Assembly: GCA_029582155.1 (NCBI GenBank)
Contig: CM055902.1
Span: 15,636,086 to 15,700,085 of the forward strand
Source: Panopea generosa
Taxonomy: Eukaryota > Mollusca > Bivalvia > Adapedonta > Hiatellidae
Direction of reading: 5' to 3'
Length of the DNA stretch: 64,000 nt
Every line of letters starts with the position of its first letter. Position 1 is the stretch's first letter. The notes below the pieces were generated by a model. It did not search any database. It worked only from the letters and a program-made list of their open reading frames with translations, and was not told the DNA's origin. Position numbers and translations under genes: made by a program. Shown here piece after piece: positions 1-10,882 of this stretch.

Positions 1-1
1 T

Positions 2-148
2 GGCATTAGCGATGCCAGCCTGACAGGTCAATGGCCGTTATACGACAACGTTTTAAGCCCTCCGGCCAAAGCGGACCACACGTTGTTGTTTATCGTTGAT
101 ACAGGAACTCAGTCACTGGTCCAAGTTTTACTAACCATTTTAAATTGA
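2..148 (+). CDS. Possible 3' end of a coding exon cut by the window edge
   Basis: An open frame runs from the first bases of the window for 48 codons to a TGA at 146-148. The first 120 bases are clearly richer in G+C than the AT-rich flank, and the frame reads like ordinary protein (it contains SLTGQWPLYDNVLSPPAKAD and FIVDTGTQSLVQVLLTI). The base composition falls sharply just before the stop, as expected at the end of a coding exon. I do not recognise the family. It could be the last exon of a gene whose body lies to the left, or a piece of a mobile element. Only composition and openness support it. Confidence 0.35.
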   Translation, partial: GISDASLTGQWPLYDNVLSPPAKADHTLLFIVDTGTQSLVQVLLTILN

Positions 149-236
149 GATTATCCTTAGTACATATTTAAATTAGTATACTTTTATTGACACGTATATC
201 AATCACTTTATTTTTTATCCTTTTCATTTGACTAAA

Positions 237-490
237 GGTCCTCTGTGACCGAGTGGTCTAAGGCGCCATCTCAAGATCACTTACCTCCCACCGCTCGTAA
301 GTTCGAGTCCCAATCGCTCCAAAAACTTTGTGAGAAAGTTTCCATTACTTGCGGAAGGACGGTGGTTCTATTTAGTCTGACTCAGTCTGAGGTCTTCCTC
401 CAACAGTGAAACTGGATATGCCAAAAATTATATAACTTGAAATGTGTTGAAAATGGCGTTAAACCCCATTAAAAAAACAATAAAACAAAA
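237..490 (+). mobile_element. tRNA-derived SINE, family 1 (full length)
   Basis: The head carries RNA polymerase III boxes as in tRNA-Leu/Ser (box A near GACCGAGTGG, box B GTTCGAGTCCC). The body has the phrase TTGCGGAAGGACGGTGGTTC, and the tail GTTGAAAATGGCGTTAAACC ends in an A-rich run. The same architecture recurs at 7094, 27917, 51204 and 55913. I do not assign a published family name. Confidence 0.75.
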
Positions 491-899
491 AAACAAACAA
501 ACTAATATTTGACCAGCGATTTGTTCGTCATTCAAATCCATATGGTCATTTTGTGTGTAATGATTTCAAGTTATCATTTACATAAATGAGATGTTTGAGA
601 TATTCAGTGAATCCGGTCCCAGGTTTATGTCATCCTTAAACAAATGTTTGCTGTATTCCGACCCAGTGCTGTTCATGTAGATAGGTAGGTATCTCATTTA
701 TTTTTGCCAGATTTTAAATGGTCATTTTATACAAAAAACATGGACAGAAATCATGAATAAAAATATAACGGTTTGAAAGTCAATACACAGTTTGGGGAGC
801 TTCAATTTTAAGTAAGTAGATAGGAGCACGGCAAACGGTTTTGTAGATCGGCCTAATGGCGTAATGGAATGAAATGTGACTGTTCTAAAGAATAGAATT
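491..899. other. No recognisable gene
   Basis: AT-rich intergenic sequence between two SINE copies. I see no convincing coding frame or repeat. Confidence 0.5.
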
Positions 900-1125
900 C
901 TGAACTGTTCAAATACACCCAGTCACAGTCTCCGTGATAATTGATATTCAACATTGCGTCTCATTGTCATTCGTCTATCGCCGCCGATTCATATAGGAAA
1001 GTTATAAGTTACTTTCAAATATGAGTGTGCTTGAGTACTGACTAACCTTCCAGGATCTCAGGAAAAACTGGTTAGGTTAACTGATCGTCTGTTAGACCTC
1101 GATGGCATAAAATAATGCTGAACTA
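900..1125 (+). mobile_element. 5'-truncated SINE, family 4
   Basis: It matches the body of the SINE at 39130-39425 on the opposite strand: the order 'cacagtctccgtgat', 'tctcattgtcattcgtct', then GTTAGGTTAACTGATCGTCT and 'cctcgatggcataaa'. The tRNA-like head is missing apart from a trace. Diverged and therefore old. Confidence 0.6.
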
Positions 1126-1261
1126 TCAACAAAACCTATTCAAAAACAGTTGCTAGGGGATAGATAATATGGAAAGTTCAAGTAAATGATAATCTTCCAA
1201 TGTTTTTATTCACATGATAAATTTGTGTAGTTAATACAAAATACGATAGTAGTAGTGAAGC

Positions 1262-1470
1262 CCTCCCAGGGGAGGGCCCCTGTTCCCTGAATCTTTTAAA
1301 GTAATGGCCATTGTTCCCTAGATCCCCAAAAGTATTTTCCGTAGTTTCCCAAAAGTAATTTTCCCTACTCTCTAAAATTAGGATTTTGATCCCTGGATCT
1401 CTGAAAGTAATGAGCAATGTTCCCCAGATCCCCCAAAATAGTTGGCCATGCACCCCAGTTCTCGAAAACT
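1262..1470. repeat. Short degenerate tandem repeat, about 32-36 bp unit
   Basis: About six imperfect units built on 'gttccctagatccccaaaag'. An open frame across it on the minus strand is explained by the repeat (recurring LESRENYF-like words). Flanked on both sides by 'ctccc-ggaggg' palindromes. Confidence 0.55.
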
Positions 1471-1479
1471 CCCGGGAGG

Positions 1480-4149
1480 GTCTCAGTAATCAATAGTTAT
1501 AATTAATGCAATTTTTTTTTTGTTAATGTTTACGTGTATTTCACGATTCAATAATCGGGTTGGTTCTTGTAATGGCACAAAAAAGCAACATACGCAACGT
1601 AAAGAATGTTACACTTACAATTTTGTTTTGTAAAATTTAAAGGGAGATAATGTTGCATTATAACGTATATCGAGTAAGCACGAGTAATGTTTCATTGTAG
1701 TTTTAGCTACTGTTTCGCGTGATCCGATGGTAACGCTTCGGACCCAGAATCGGAGGGTTGCGAGTTCAATCCTCCGCAACGGTTGTGTATGGTTATAATA
1801 TAAAACTAACTATTATTGCTGACATTTGACTTAGACCTGATCCGTGGATAATGTTAATGGTTTAAAAAACAGCATACTATTATATTCGTTATATCCGCAA
1901 ACGTTCGCCCATTTCCGCCAGTAAGCAGTTAAGTGTAAACTTTTATTTATACGGTCGTTCTTGTGACAGTGGTCATATCTATAGATTGTGATTCGGGTGA
2001 TCCCAGTTCAAATCCGGTGGCAAGGAATATATTTTTATTAATGTCCCTAGCAACACTATTTCTTTCTTCTCATATAAAAAATATGTTCCAGTAAAATGAA
2101 AAAAAAATGTCAATATACATATGTAAATATATTTACATGTGTGTATATATGTGTATTTATATAATTGCACATATCTAGCGACCAATCTTATACTGAAGGA
2201 TGATGCAATATGCCGATATATACGGATATATATATATATTGGATCGGAAGTTTTCCGAATATTTCCGCCTGCAGAACAGCTAATTTCCCACTCTCTAACT
2301 TTCTCGACTCATTACATTCACGTGTATGGGTGTAACGAACGATATATCTGCGAAGGAGATTGATAATTTCCATATTATAATTACTCATCAGTAAATTTAG
2401 ATTTAAACACGATTTATTCATATTTAAGAGAGGTATTGGCCGTTATAAAAACATAGAAAAAGGCCGTGAGAATTCACGCAACTGTTTGTCATTGATATCA
2501 TCAAATACTGGTTGTGCCGCTTTAAGGTTATCAAATACGAGTTATGCTGCTTTGAGGTAGTTTGTTTATCTATCATCTAGACCGCACCGATATTCCAATT
2601 CAAAACACTCAAAGTACTCGAAGGCGTTAATGCTACTTTTTCAAAATGTATTTGTTTGTGTGATGGGGTAAATCAGTATTAAAAATTTCAATACATTCAA
2701 TCGTGACAGGCATGCTGTACATAAAAAAGTAATGACTTCAGGCTTTCTTGGAGGGATAATTGTATTTTTATTTTACTTTGCTCGTTACCTACATATATAC
2801 CAAAACAAAACTTAATAAGTAGCCATTTATGTTATTATCGACACTGACCTCTCGCACGGTTTAAAACTGTATGAGAGGTAGTTCATTCAGGTTCATTCTT
2901 AGACCTTCATACACCGCTACAACTGGAAATGCTATACATTGGGGAAATTTAAAAACGCAAAAGTTCGACTTTTGTCAAAGAAACAAAATTCTTGTATATC
3001 GCTTTCAATAAAAAATGTCAACAGTTTATAAACATCTACAGAAGACTTACACCGTGTGTGATTTGAGATGTTTGAATCGTTAAATCTCAGAGAATTGTTA
3101 AAACTGAATGAAATGAAATTCACACATTTTGTTAGGATTTCTTAGGATGTTTTTTTTTGTTGTCAAAGGACCAGGTTCACGAAGCCCCAATATCGGCCCT
3201 GTAGAATGGATTTCTTTTAAATTCTTATTTTTCAACAAAGCTTGGTGTATTTTCATTAAATATAATTTATTCTTATAAAATATGTATGTTTATTTTTTTA
3301 AATTTCATGCCACCTATTCATAGAATGACTCCAAAGACTGTTAAAATTAAGGTAAATGCTGACTTCTCCCAAATTTTGTCATATTTTCCGCATTTAACTA
3401 ATGTTTTTATCACGAAGACATTCTTGCTATACAAAGCTTTTTATTCTGATCAATGTCTTGTTACAATCTGAGAAATATGTGTAAATATTTCTTGTGGCAA
3501 GAGTGCCTGTTCATTGTTAAAACCATGATATATTGACATAAAATGGATAAAAATGTAGGAACATTGCATATTTTCGCGGTACATGTACACGTTAATGGTT
3601 ATGTATTAAGCGAAAAATTAAAATTGAAAAACAAAATACATATTTTTAATATAATAAATTATAATTAAAAATAAAAAAAACAACAACAATTTTTGCAAAA
3701 TATTCAGCTTTAGTATTATTGCATTAAATAGGACCTTTAAGGGTTTGTAAAACTTTTATAAAAACCTGTTGTGTGACTATTGCGATATATCGATACAATC
3801 TCGATGTCCAGCTGGTTACTTTGAACTTTCTGATAGCTTTATTAGTTTGATCGATATTTAGCCGCGACATAATAGAATTAAAAAACATTTTTCTTATTTG
3901 CTTATCGATTCCATCTCGGGGTGTTCTAAAGTCTTGGGAAAATTATCCATGCGGGTTATGGTGCACGTGCAAACCATGAAAATAGTGGTCCTATCTACCG
4001 GTATTGTTACCCATGAGTGATCACGACTCGAATCATCGTATCAACAGTTCAAATGAACTAAATCAATGCTAAAAAAGTTGTTGTATGGTGTTTATCGTCG
4101 CTTTCAACAATTTTTCAGTCATATCGCGACGGTGTATACTTGAGACAGT
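1480..4149. other. Intergenic, no gene seen
   Basis: AT-rich sequence. Apart from the SINE-head fragment at 1712-1800 it holds only short random open frames on both strands with no family resemblance. The pieces near 2000-2400 are low-complexity TA-rich sequence. Confidence 0.45.
1712..1800 (+). mobile_element. Head fragment of SINE family 3
   Basis: The stretch around 'gatccgatggtaacgc', 'atcggagggt' and 'gagttcaatcctccgc' matches the tRNA-like head of the SINEs at 23090, 61494 and 63048, followed by the diverged 'ggttgtgtatggt'. The body is missing. Confidence 0.5.
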
Positions 4150-4388
4150 ATTCTAAGCGCTGTCACACTGGAGTATCATGCCGCAGACACATGGTATGAT
4201 ACCCCACCCAGTCACATTATACTGACACCGGGCCGACCAGACCTAAAACTCTCCTCTAAACGCTGAGCGTCAAGAGAGGAAGCTTCTAGTACCATTTTTA
4301 AAGTTTTTGGTATGAACCTGCCGGGGATTGAACCCACGACCTTCGGCATGCGAGGCGGACGCTCTACCACTAGACCACGCCGCGGTAT
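4150..4388 (-). mobile_element. tRNA-derived SINE, family 2
   Basis: Read on the minus strand it begins with a tRNA-like head (GTGGTCTAGTGGTAGAGCGT for box A, 'gggttcaatcccc' for box B). It continues with 'tcataccaaaaactt', 'gaagcttcctct' and the body phrase TGACTGGGTGGGGTATCATA. A second copy lies at 46480-46680 in the other orientation. Confidence 0.75.
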
Positions 4389-4394
4389 GCTAAA

Positions 4395-5330
4395 AAAGAA
4401 TCAGAGCTTTAAAACTGAAATAGAAATCTTTTTTGAAAAGTGGATGCTTTTTATATTTGCTGAATGCACAATGAAATTTAAAGCTAATCAGTCTATGCTA
4501 CATACCATTAAAATCAAGTGAATATTAACTAAATAAATTATTAGATTATTCCGCAAAGTAATGAATCTTTACGTGAGATGTGACACGGTCGCTATGACAT
4601 TGCCTTGATCTAATAAAGTTGCTAAGTGAACGATTCATTTTTAGTGACGATGTCATGATGATAAAACGTGTGTGTGCTTTTCAGAATTAAAGTTCCGGGT
4701 GAATCGCCGGGTCGGCACAGTGATTATAGCATGTTTAGTTTTGAGATTCCGTTAAGTTTGCTGTTCCACCACAAAACTAGTTCTTAAGTTTCTAAAGGTA
4801 TGGTTCCTGGATCACCATATACAATATATGACAGGTAGATAGATATACACTTTATTCAATAGAACATACCGAAAGGCCTATCTATCCATACACATATTAC
4901 ACTACAATCATACATAGCATGTCACTGAAGAGTTCAATGCACAATACAGGTTGCGCTGTAATAAATAATCCACTTTTTTCAACACGAAAGCATTGTCAAA
5001 AGTATCATGTATTTCGCTTACACATATAATGTACTAATTTAAAAACCCGTTTCGCTATCATTAACGAATGCTATAATAATATTTGTTTATACTATAATGT
5101 TTCCTTTTTCAATACTACAAAAACGATTATCTAACAAGATATTTTACTGTTTTCGTATCTGTAATCATGTCAGATTGTAATGATTAAATCAATTTCGGTA
5201 TGAGTAGGACAGTATGGAGAAATAGGCTAAAAGGACATTTGGACAGTATGTTTTTGTATTTTTGGAAGCTTAAAAATACAAAAAAAAACGATGATTTTGG
5301 TAGGCTTAATTAGATAAAATAAAATTCAGA
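4395..5330. other. Intergenic, no gene seen
   Basis: AT-rich, with no open frame of note and no repeat family I can recognise. Confidence 0.45.
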
Positions 5331-5336
5331 AATGTA

Positions 5337-5560
5337 TACTGAACGGAAAAACTAACACGCCACTTTTGTATTTCTAATATCATCGTCAAAATATTGAGCA
5401 GCGTTATGAAAATGCGTATACCATTTTAAAAGATTTTTACACTGCCTAAATGTTCTTTCTTTAGACTTACTCACGTCCAAATTTCCAGTAAATTTCTTTG
5501 AAACCTTTTGTGAAACTATATAAAATGTCAGGTACATAAAATGTCAGGTGCTCCGTTCAG
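5337..5560. mobile_element. MITE-C: small element with 11-bp terminal inverted repeats
   Basis: The ends TACTGAACGGA (5337-5347) and TCCGTTCAGTA (5550-5560) are perfect inverted repeats enclosing about 200 bp with no coding capacity. A short direct repeat of 'acataaaatgtcaggt' lies just inside the right end. The arrangement resembles a non-autonomous Tc1/mariner-type element. The superfamily is inference. Confidence 0.5.
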
Positions 5561-5564
5561 TACA

Positions 5565-7090
5565 TGTATATGTTATAACACATTGACATGATTGAAATGT
5601 TGCTAATACATATAGTGATAAAACTTTATTAAGAAATATTTATTCTTTAACGCAAAATTGGTCTGAAGTACAGTATTTGCAAAATATGTTTCAAAATACT
5701 GATGTAATTACGCTATTACGACTTCACGGGTCTTCATATGTTATAAAATACAACTAAACACCACATCTAATGATTGGAACAATCCTGACATTGGCTCCCG
5801 TTCTCCCATTATCCAAAGTCAGCTTAGAACTTATTTAGTTAATAAAAGTAGCAGAGCAGGAATTATCTGAGCTTGTAGAATCTTCTCCAAGTTATATATG
5901 AAATACCACAAGTCAATAAAATTTCCTAGCCGTTGCCAAAATATAACATTATATTGTGCTTTGACGTTTTATACTATCAATATCTCGAGAGATGAAAGGA
6001 AGGTTCGGATGCATGAAGAGAAGCTCTTTTGTCAAAATCAAATGCTGTTATGAATACAGCGGATCACATTATCAAATTAATTGAAACTGTTCTTGACAAA
6101 TTGTTTTGTCTTGGCGACGCTCATTAATAACAAAAAGAGGATGTGGGAATTTGTTCATGATTAGGAATGACATTGCTTGTGCACACATGAAGAAGTCGGT
6201 TGAGCAATATGTTTTTTTGCTATAAGAGATTTAATTGACGATTGGTTTGTAAATTAGATTGGTGCCTCGGGAGAACTAGATGCTCTTTAAGACATGTCAG
6301 TCCATCCGTAACAGTATCAGAGTCGATTGAAGATATAGTACAGACACAATTGAGTTCGTAGATACCATAGTGAAGAAACTCGTCATGTATATATTGATTT
6401 AAACAAAAAGAAGAGAGACAGACACGGAAATACTTTACGTACTTGCAAAGTTGTAAGCTGGGCCTAAAACAGAGAGACTGGAGTCTGTATGGATAAAAGA
6501 GATATCTTTTACATATCATTGATTGTTCCAATCACTTATATGTAGTGTGTAATCGCGTTTTATCGTTGATTAAGACCCGTGTGATCTATGTTATTGTAAT
6601 TAGAGTGTAATCATATTAATATATACTTACCTTCGTATGCAGGACACTTAATTATAGTTTTAATAAACAGTACTACAGATGACATGCAATGATGAGACAT
6701 TTCTTCTGAGGAAAAATATGTGGAAACATTACGTTATGATAGTCATGCTGACTTTTCCAATCGATGTTTACAATTATCGATGATTCCTAATGGATTTTGT
6801 ATAAACACTTCAACTGGATCTTATGAAAGATGAATGATAACTTTACTGGTATGAACATCAGTACAATTGGCAATTGTTTCTACAGTATGCCAGAGCATAT
6901 ACGGGACTCATATGTGCCATGAATCACTGAATGTCGACGAGTGTAGTGTGTGAATTCTCATGTTGATCTAAATGTTATGGCATTGATAAAAGGATGGCAA
7001 ATTTGTTTTTAGCAGAACAGAATAAAACAGAAGGAAGGTTATCGCCATGGAATACTGAAACATTGATGAGGCATTCATTTGGTCACTTAA
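5565..7090. other. Intergenic, no gene seen
   Basis: No recognisable gene. A 103-codon open frame at 6220-6531 on the minus strand has AT-rich codon use and resembles no family known to me, so I do not call it. Confidence 0.4.
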
Positions 7091-7093
7091 TAT

Positions 7094-7305
7094 AGTCCTT
7101 CGTGGCCAAGTGCTCAAAGGAGCTGTCGTCTAGCGGCTAGCTGACTTCATGGGTTTGTGTTTCGCTCGATTCAAAAACATTATGTGAGAAAGTTTACCAC
7201 TTACTTACGGGAGAACGGTGATTTTCCTGCACCAACACGCTAGATCTACCATATATTACCTACTGTGTATTAGAAATGGCGTAAACATCATTCGGCTGTT
7301 TTATC
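7094..7305 (+). mobile_element. Diverged SINE, family 1, in the 3' flank of AOC-A
   Basis: A worn copy: head 'gtccttcgtggccaagtg', the body words 'gagaaagttt' and 'acgggagaacggtgatt', and a tail reduced to 'gaaatggcgtaaacatcattcg'. It is in the same position and orientation relative to its gene as the SINE at 27917-28150 near AOC-B, so it was most likely present before the gene duplicated. Confidence 0.55.
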
Positions 7306-7485
7306 TGTGTTTATATACAGTAAATTTCATATAAATTTTATCTGGTCATCAATCTCATTAATTGGTATATCTTACAGTATTTACATTTGTTCAGTTGATC
7401 AGTGTCTTGGACGAAGCAAGCTTTACATTATTAGGCGAATGGAACAGCCGTTATCGTCATCTAACGAGTTTGGTACTTTTTAATC

Positions 7486-7491
7486 TTTATT
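7486..7491 (-). terminator. Candidate polyadenylation signal of AOC-A
   Basis: AATAAA on the minus strand, 28 bases past the AOC-A stop codon. This would give a very short 3' UTR. It is the first canonical hexamer downstream of the stop. Confidence 0.35.
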
Positions 7492-7518
7492 TTGAAAATT
7501 AGAGATATAAGGTAACCA

Positions 7519-7937
7519 TTACTGACATCCTCTACGATAATTCGTTTCCGGTTCGACACATGGCTCACCGATCGGTTCAAACTCTTTGAATGTCCCATCA
7601 TTGGTTGAGGTATATTGTGGCATGTCAAAACTTGCGGTTCTCTCCATGAAGTTGAATGGCTTTAACATGAAGCCTGTTTCCACACGGGTCGTCATGGGAA
7701 TATCCTCCGTCGTAGGTATGTGCAGAAAGCCTACAGTAACCCAGTTCACGATATCGGTGTCTATGGTGTTCTCATTGTTAATGCGATCGTCAAGATTCTC
7801 TCGAGTGTTGTCCATTCTGTTTACGTCATATATAGAGTTTATCGACGGCTCCTCCTCCCTGCGCTTCGTGACTGCGCAGTGGTACTTCGTGAAAGACAAT
7901 GCATTCAATAGCGGATGCGTTTTCAGTGACTGGGAAC
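7519..7937 (-). CDS. AOC-like: AOC-A coding exon 3 (C-terminal)
   Basis: Codes residues 660-798 after an acceptor 'ttttatctgcag'. It contains the third copper histidine (His732, GFLHIPTTEDIP), the characteristic Q/K-R-[RK]-E-E-E-P turn just before (KRREEEPS), and two cysteines near the end (EPCVEPETNYRRGCQ) where AOC3 has its C-terminal disulfide. Stop TAA at 7519-7521. Confidence 0.92.
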
Positions 7938-10844
7938 CTGCAGATAAAAGGCAAACGTTACTTTTTCAACTAGTATGCTTGTTTATCGAAGTAATATGTA
8001 CTCATATAACATGTGTGGCCATATAGTTCAAATGATTTAAGAGAGAACAAGTTTTAGCAAGTGAAATTAGTTGGTTTTGACGTAGATATGTTTTTTACTT
8101 AAATCTTTAATTATGTTTGTGTTAATACATTTGACAATTAAAGTAACCGGTATGCTTTTGTCAATTGAACAAAAATCGCATTTGACTAATAGCTGTATCA
8201 AATACATGAATGTCAAATCGTATCGTTTAAATGGATACTTTTATGTTGATAATAGCTTTATGTATATCAATGTATTAAAGTGAAAAAGCGACACCACAGA
8301 GCACGATGTGGCTAATGTATTGTTTCAGAAACATTGCAACTGGATTACTGTATAAGTTCATTTTTTATGAATACGACCGGCTACACTCTGATTCTAATAT
8401 TGCGATTTTTGTTCAATGTTTGGATTTTCTCTTGCTGACCAACGAATACGCCTGCACGTTTGCTTCTTAAAATAATTCAAAATCAGCAAGCCTTGTTAAT
8501 ATATTTGTATAAAACTACTAATATATGCATTGTAAATTAACAAGCCGCGATGCAGTTCGGCGACTTTAATTATGTTTTTACCATTATCAGCCTTACAAGA
8601 TAGACTGTGCAAGCGTATATAGGGACAGAGCTACATATTCATTTGATCACTGTATATGTTAAATATTTATGATATCGACCTGTTACTCTGAGATTGATTT
8701 TTTCCATGTTTAAAAATTTCGATCGCTAACCGATAAATAAGAATTCAAAAAGTTGTCTTCTTCAATAAAGAATCCGAAGTGGAGGTTAACAAGCTAGTTT
8801 AATAAGGTTGATGTATGGTAAAATACTCACGATGAATATAAATAATTCATCATTTTATATCACAAAATATATGTCCAGAATACCACAGCTGATTTAGCTG
8901 CAACGTAGTTTGGGTGTTTTGAACATGTGCAGCTGCACGAGTTTGATTTTGCAGCTGCACGAGTTTGATTTTTTCTGTAATTTAAACCACAAGGCACGAT
9001 CGAAAACAGACCAAAGTGTTAATACTGGTGTATCTTAGTCAAACGCTATATAGAGATTTTTAATAAGAGACCATTGCACAAACGTTCATACTATACCATT
9101 CACGCATATTTTTTGAAAATAGTTTTGGAATGAAAAAATATTCATTTGAATTACATTTAAGGTTTACCTGTTGCTGGGTTATGGCATATAAATGCATACC
9201 TGTTGCTAGAGGTGCTATTTGATATCCTCGCTCAACTCCCCACTTGTTCTTGTGTCTTTCATTGACAACAAGCCAGAACTGCTGGTCCTCCATATCTGAT
9301 ATACCGCGTTCCTTTTCAACTTTCTCCCATTCTAAATAACGTATTTCATTGTAAATAAAATACTCAGGAGCTTTCGATATATTTTTCTGTGTTTTTATTG
9401 CCTCCAACGCTGGACCCGCCTTCCATTTAACGACCTGAAACGTGTTATTCTCGTCAACAATATCCATATCAACTTTAAATCCGAACATGTGGTCATGTAT
9501 TGGTCCAGTTTGATACTGCTCGATCCTGTAACCGAACGCGTCGCGTGTCTTGTCGTCTGTATTCGGATTACCTTCGTCCCAGAAGCTGGCTTGAATATAT
9601 CCACTTGCCTTTGCCTTTGTATATATTTTCCCATCGAAATGAAAATTAAATTCAAAGGTATAGTCATAATTCCCAATAACAGAGGGTACACGAACTACCA
9701 GATGTCTGTTTCTCATCCCGGCTTCAAAGAACTCCTCAGCAACATGTCTCCAAAGCGCCTCCTGACCATCTGCTTCAAAGATACATATTGAACGTATATC
9801 GTATGCTTCCTGGGTCCCATGCCACCAGGATGAGGTGTTAAGGACTGTCCCATGTTCAGGACAATCAACACCAAATATATTATCACTAACTGATATATCG
9901 TATGTTGCGTCAGCGTAAATGATATTATTTGCCGCATGCGAATCCATGGCGTAATTCAAAGCAATGTCATTTAAAGCAAGCTCGTATACAATTCGTTCGT
10001 TTTTAAATTTGATATTGAATAAAGCTGGTCCTCGTATTTGACCCCCGCTTATATCAAAATTCCAGTCCATCCATTTGACGTTAGATCCATGTATTTCATA
10101 TCTTGGTCCGCCCGGGTTATATGCACGTGGTCCTGGGATATCAGCATTTTTTCGAAGAGGTTTACTCTTATCTCTCTTTGGAAAGATTCTGTCAAAAAGT
10201 GTGTCTCTGTATCCCTTTTCAAGTTTGACTTTCCTGATTCTGTCATTATTATAGTCGTCCATAAGTTCTGCTGCTGTATTATACGGTCCTTGATTCAGAT
10301 AGTGGAAGTCGTACGTGTACCAGTCTGACGTATTGGTGCCCGGATTATGAACTCTTCCACTGAGAGGGAGAAGGTGAATAAGATCAGCGTTTTCTTCATC
10401 TTCATTGCCGAAACCTTTAAACCCGACAGACCATCTGAAACATTATTTTCATCTCTGATAAACATTTGCTTTAACAAGACGATATCAATTTGTATATCAA
10501 GTGTTGTAAAATTTTAATAATTGATTTGTCAGACTGAAGTTCTAATTTCTAACTTTTGACATGGTTTAAGATAAAAAAGAATACACCGCCCACATATATC
10601 AGTAATTTCTATGAAATGTACAGTGCATACTTATTATTGTTAATGCTTAAGCATCTTTAAGGTTCCTCTCATCTGTTTATAGTGATTATAGTGATCATAT
10701 AAGAGTTGTGAAATATTCATTACTTATTCAGTAATCACCATACTACACGTTCTATATTATGTCCTATATTTTATTTGTTGTACGTAAAATATCCTTGATA
10801 CACATTAACATTGACCGAAATACTGAAAAATAACAGTTATTATA

Positions 10845-10882
<38 letters not shown>

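Noticed and set aside
4312-4521. Plus-strand frame starting MNLPGIEPTTFGMRGGRSTT
   Set aside because: Translation of the antisense of a SINE tRNA head, a common false peptide.
6220-6531. 103-codon minus-strand frame
   Set aside because: No recognisable motif; the composition matches the non-coding surroundings.
7586-8026. 146-codon plus-strand frame opposite AOC-A exon 3, with equivalents at 28482 and 9489
   Set aside because: Shadows of the conserved AOC coding exons; they have no independent start, splice or family support.
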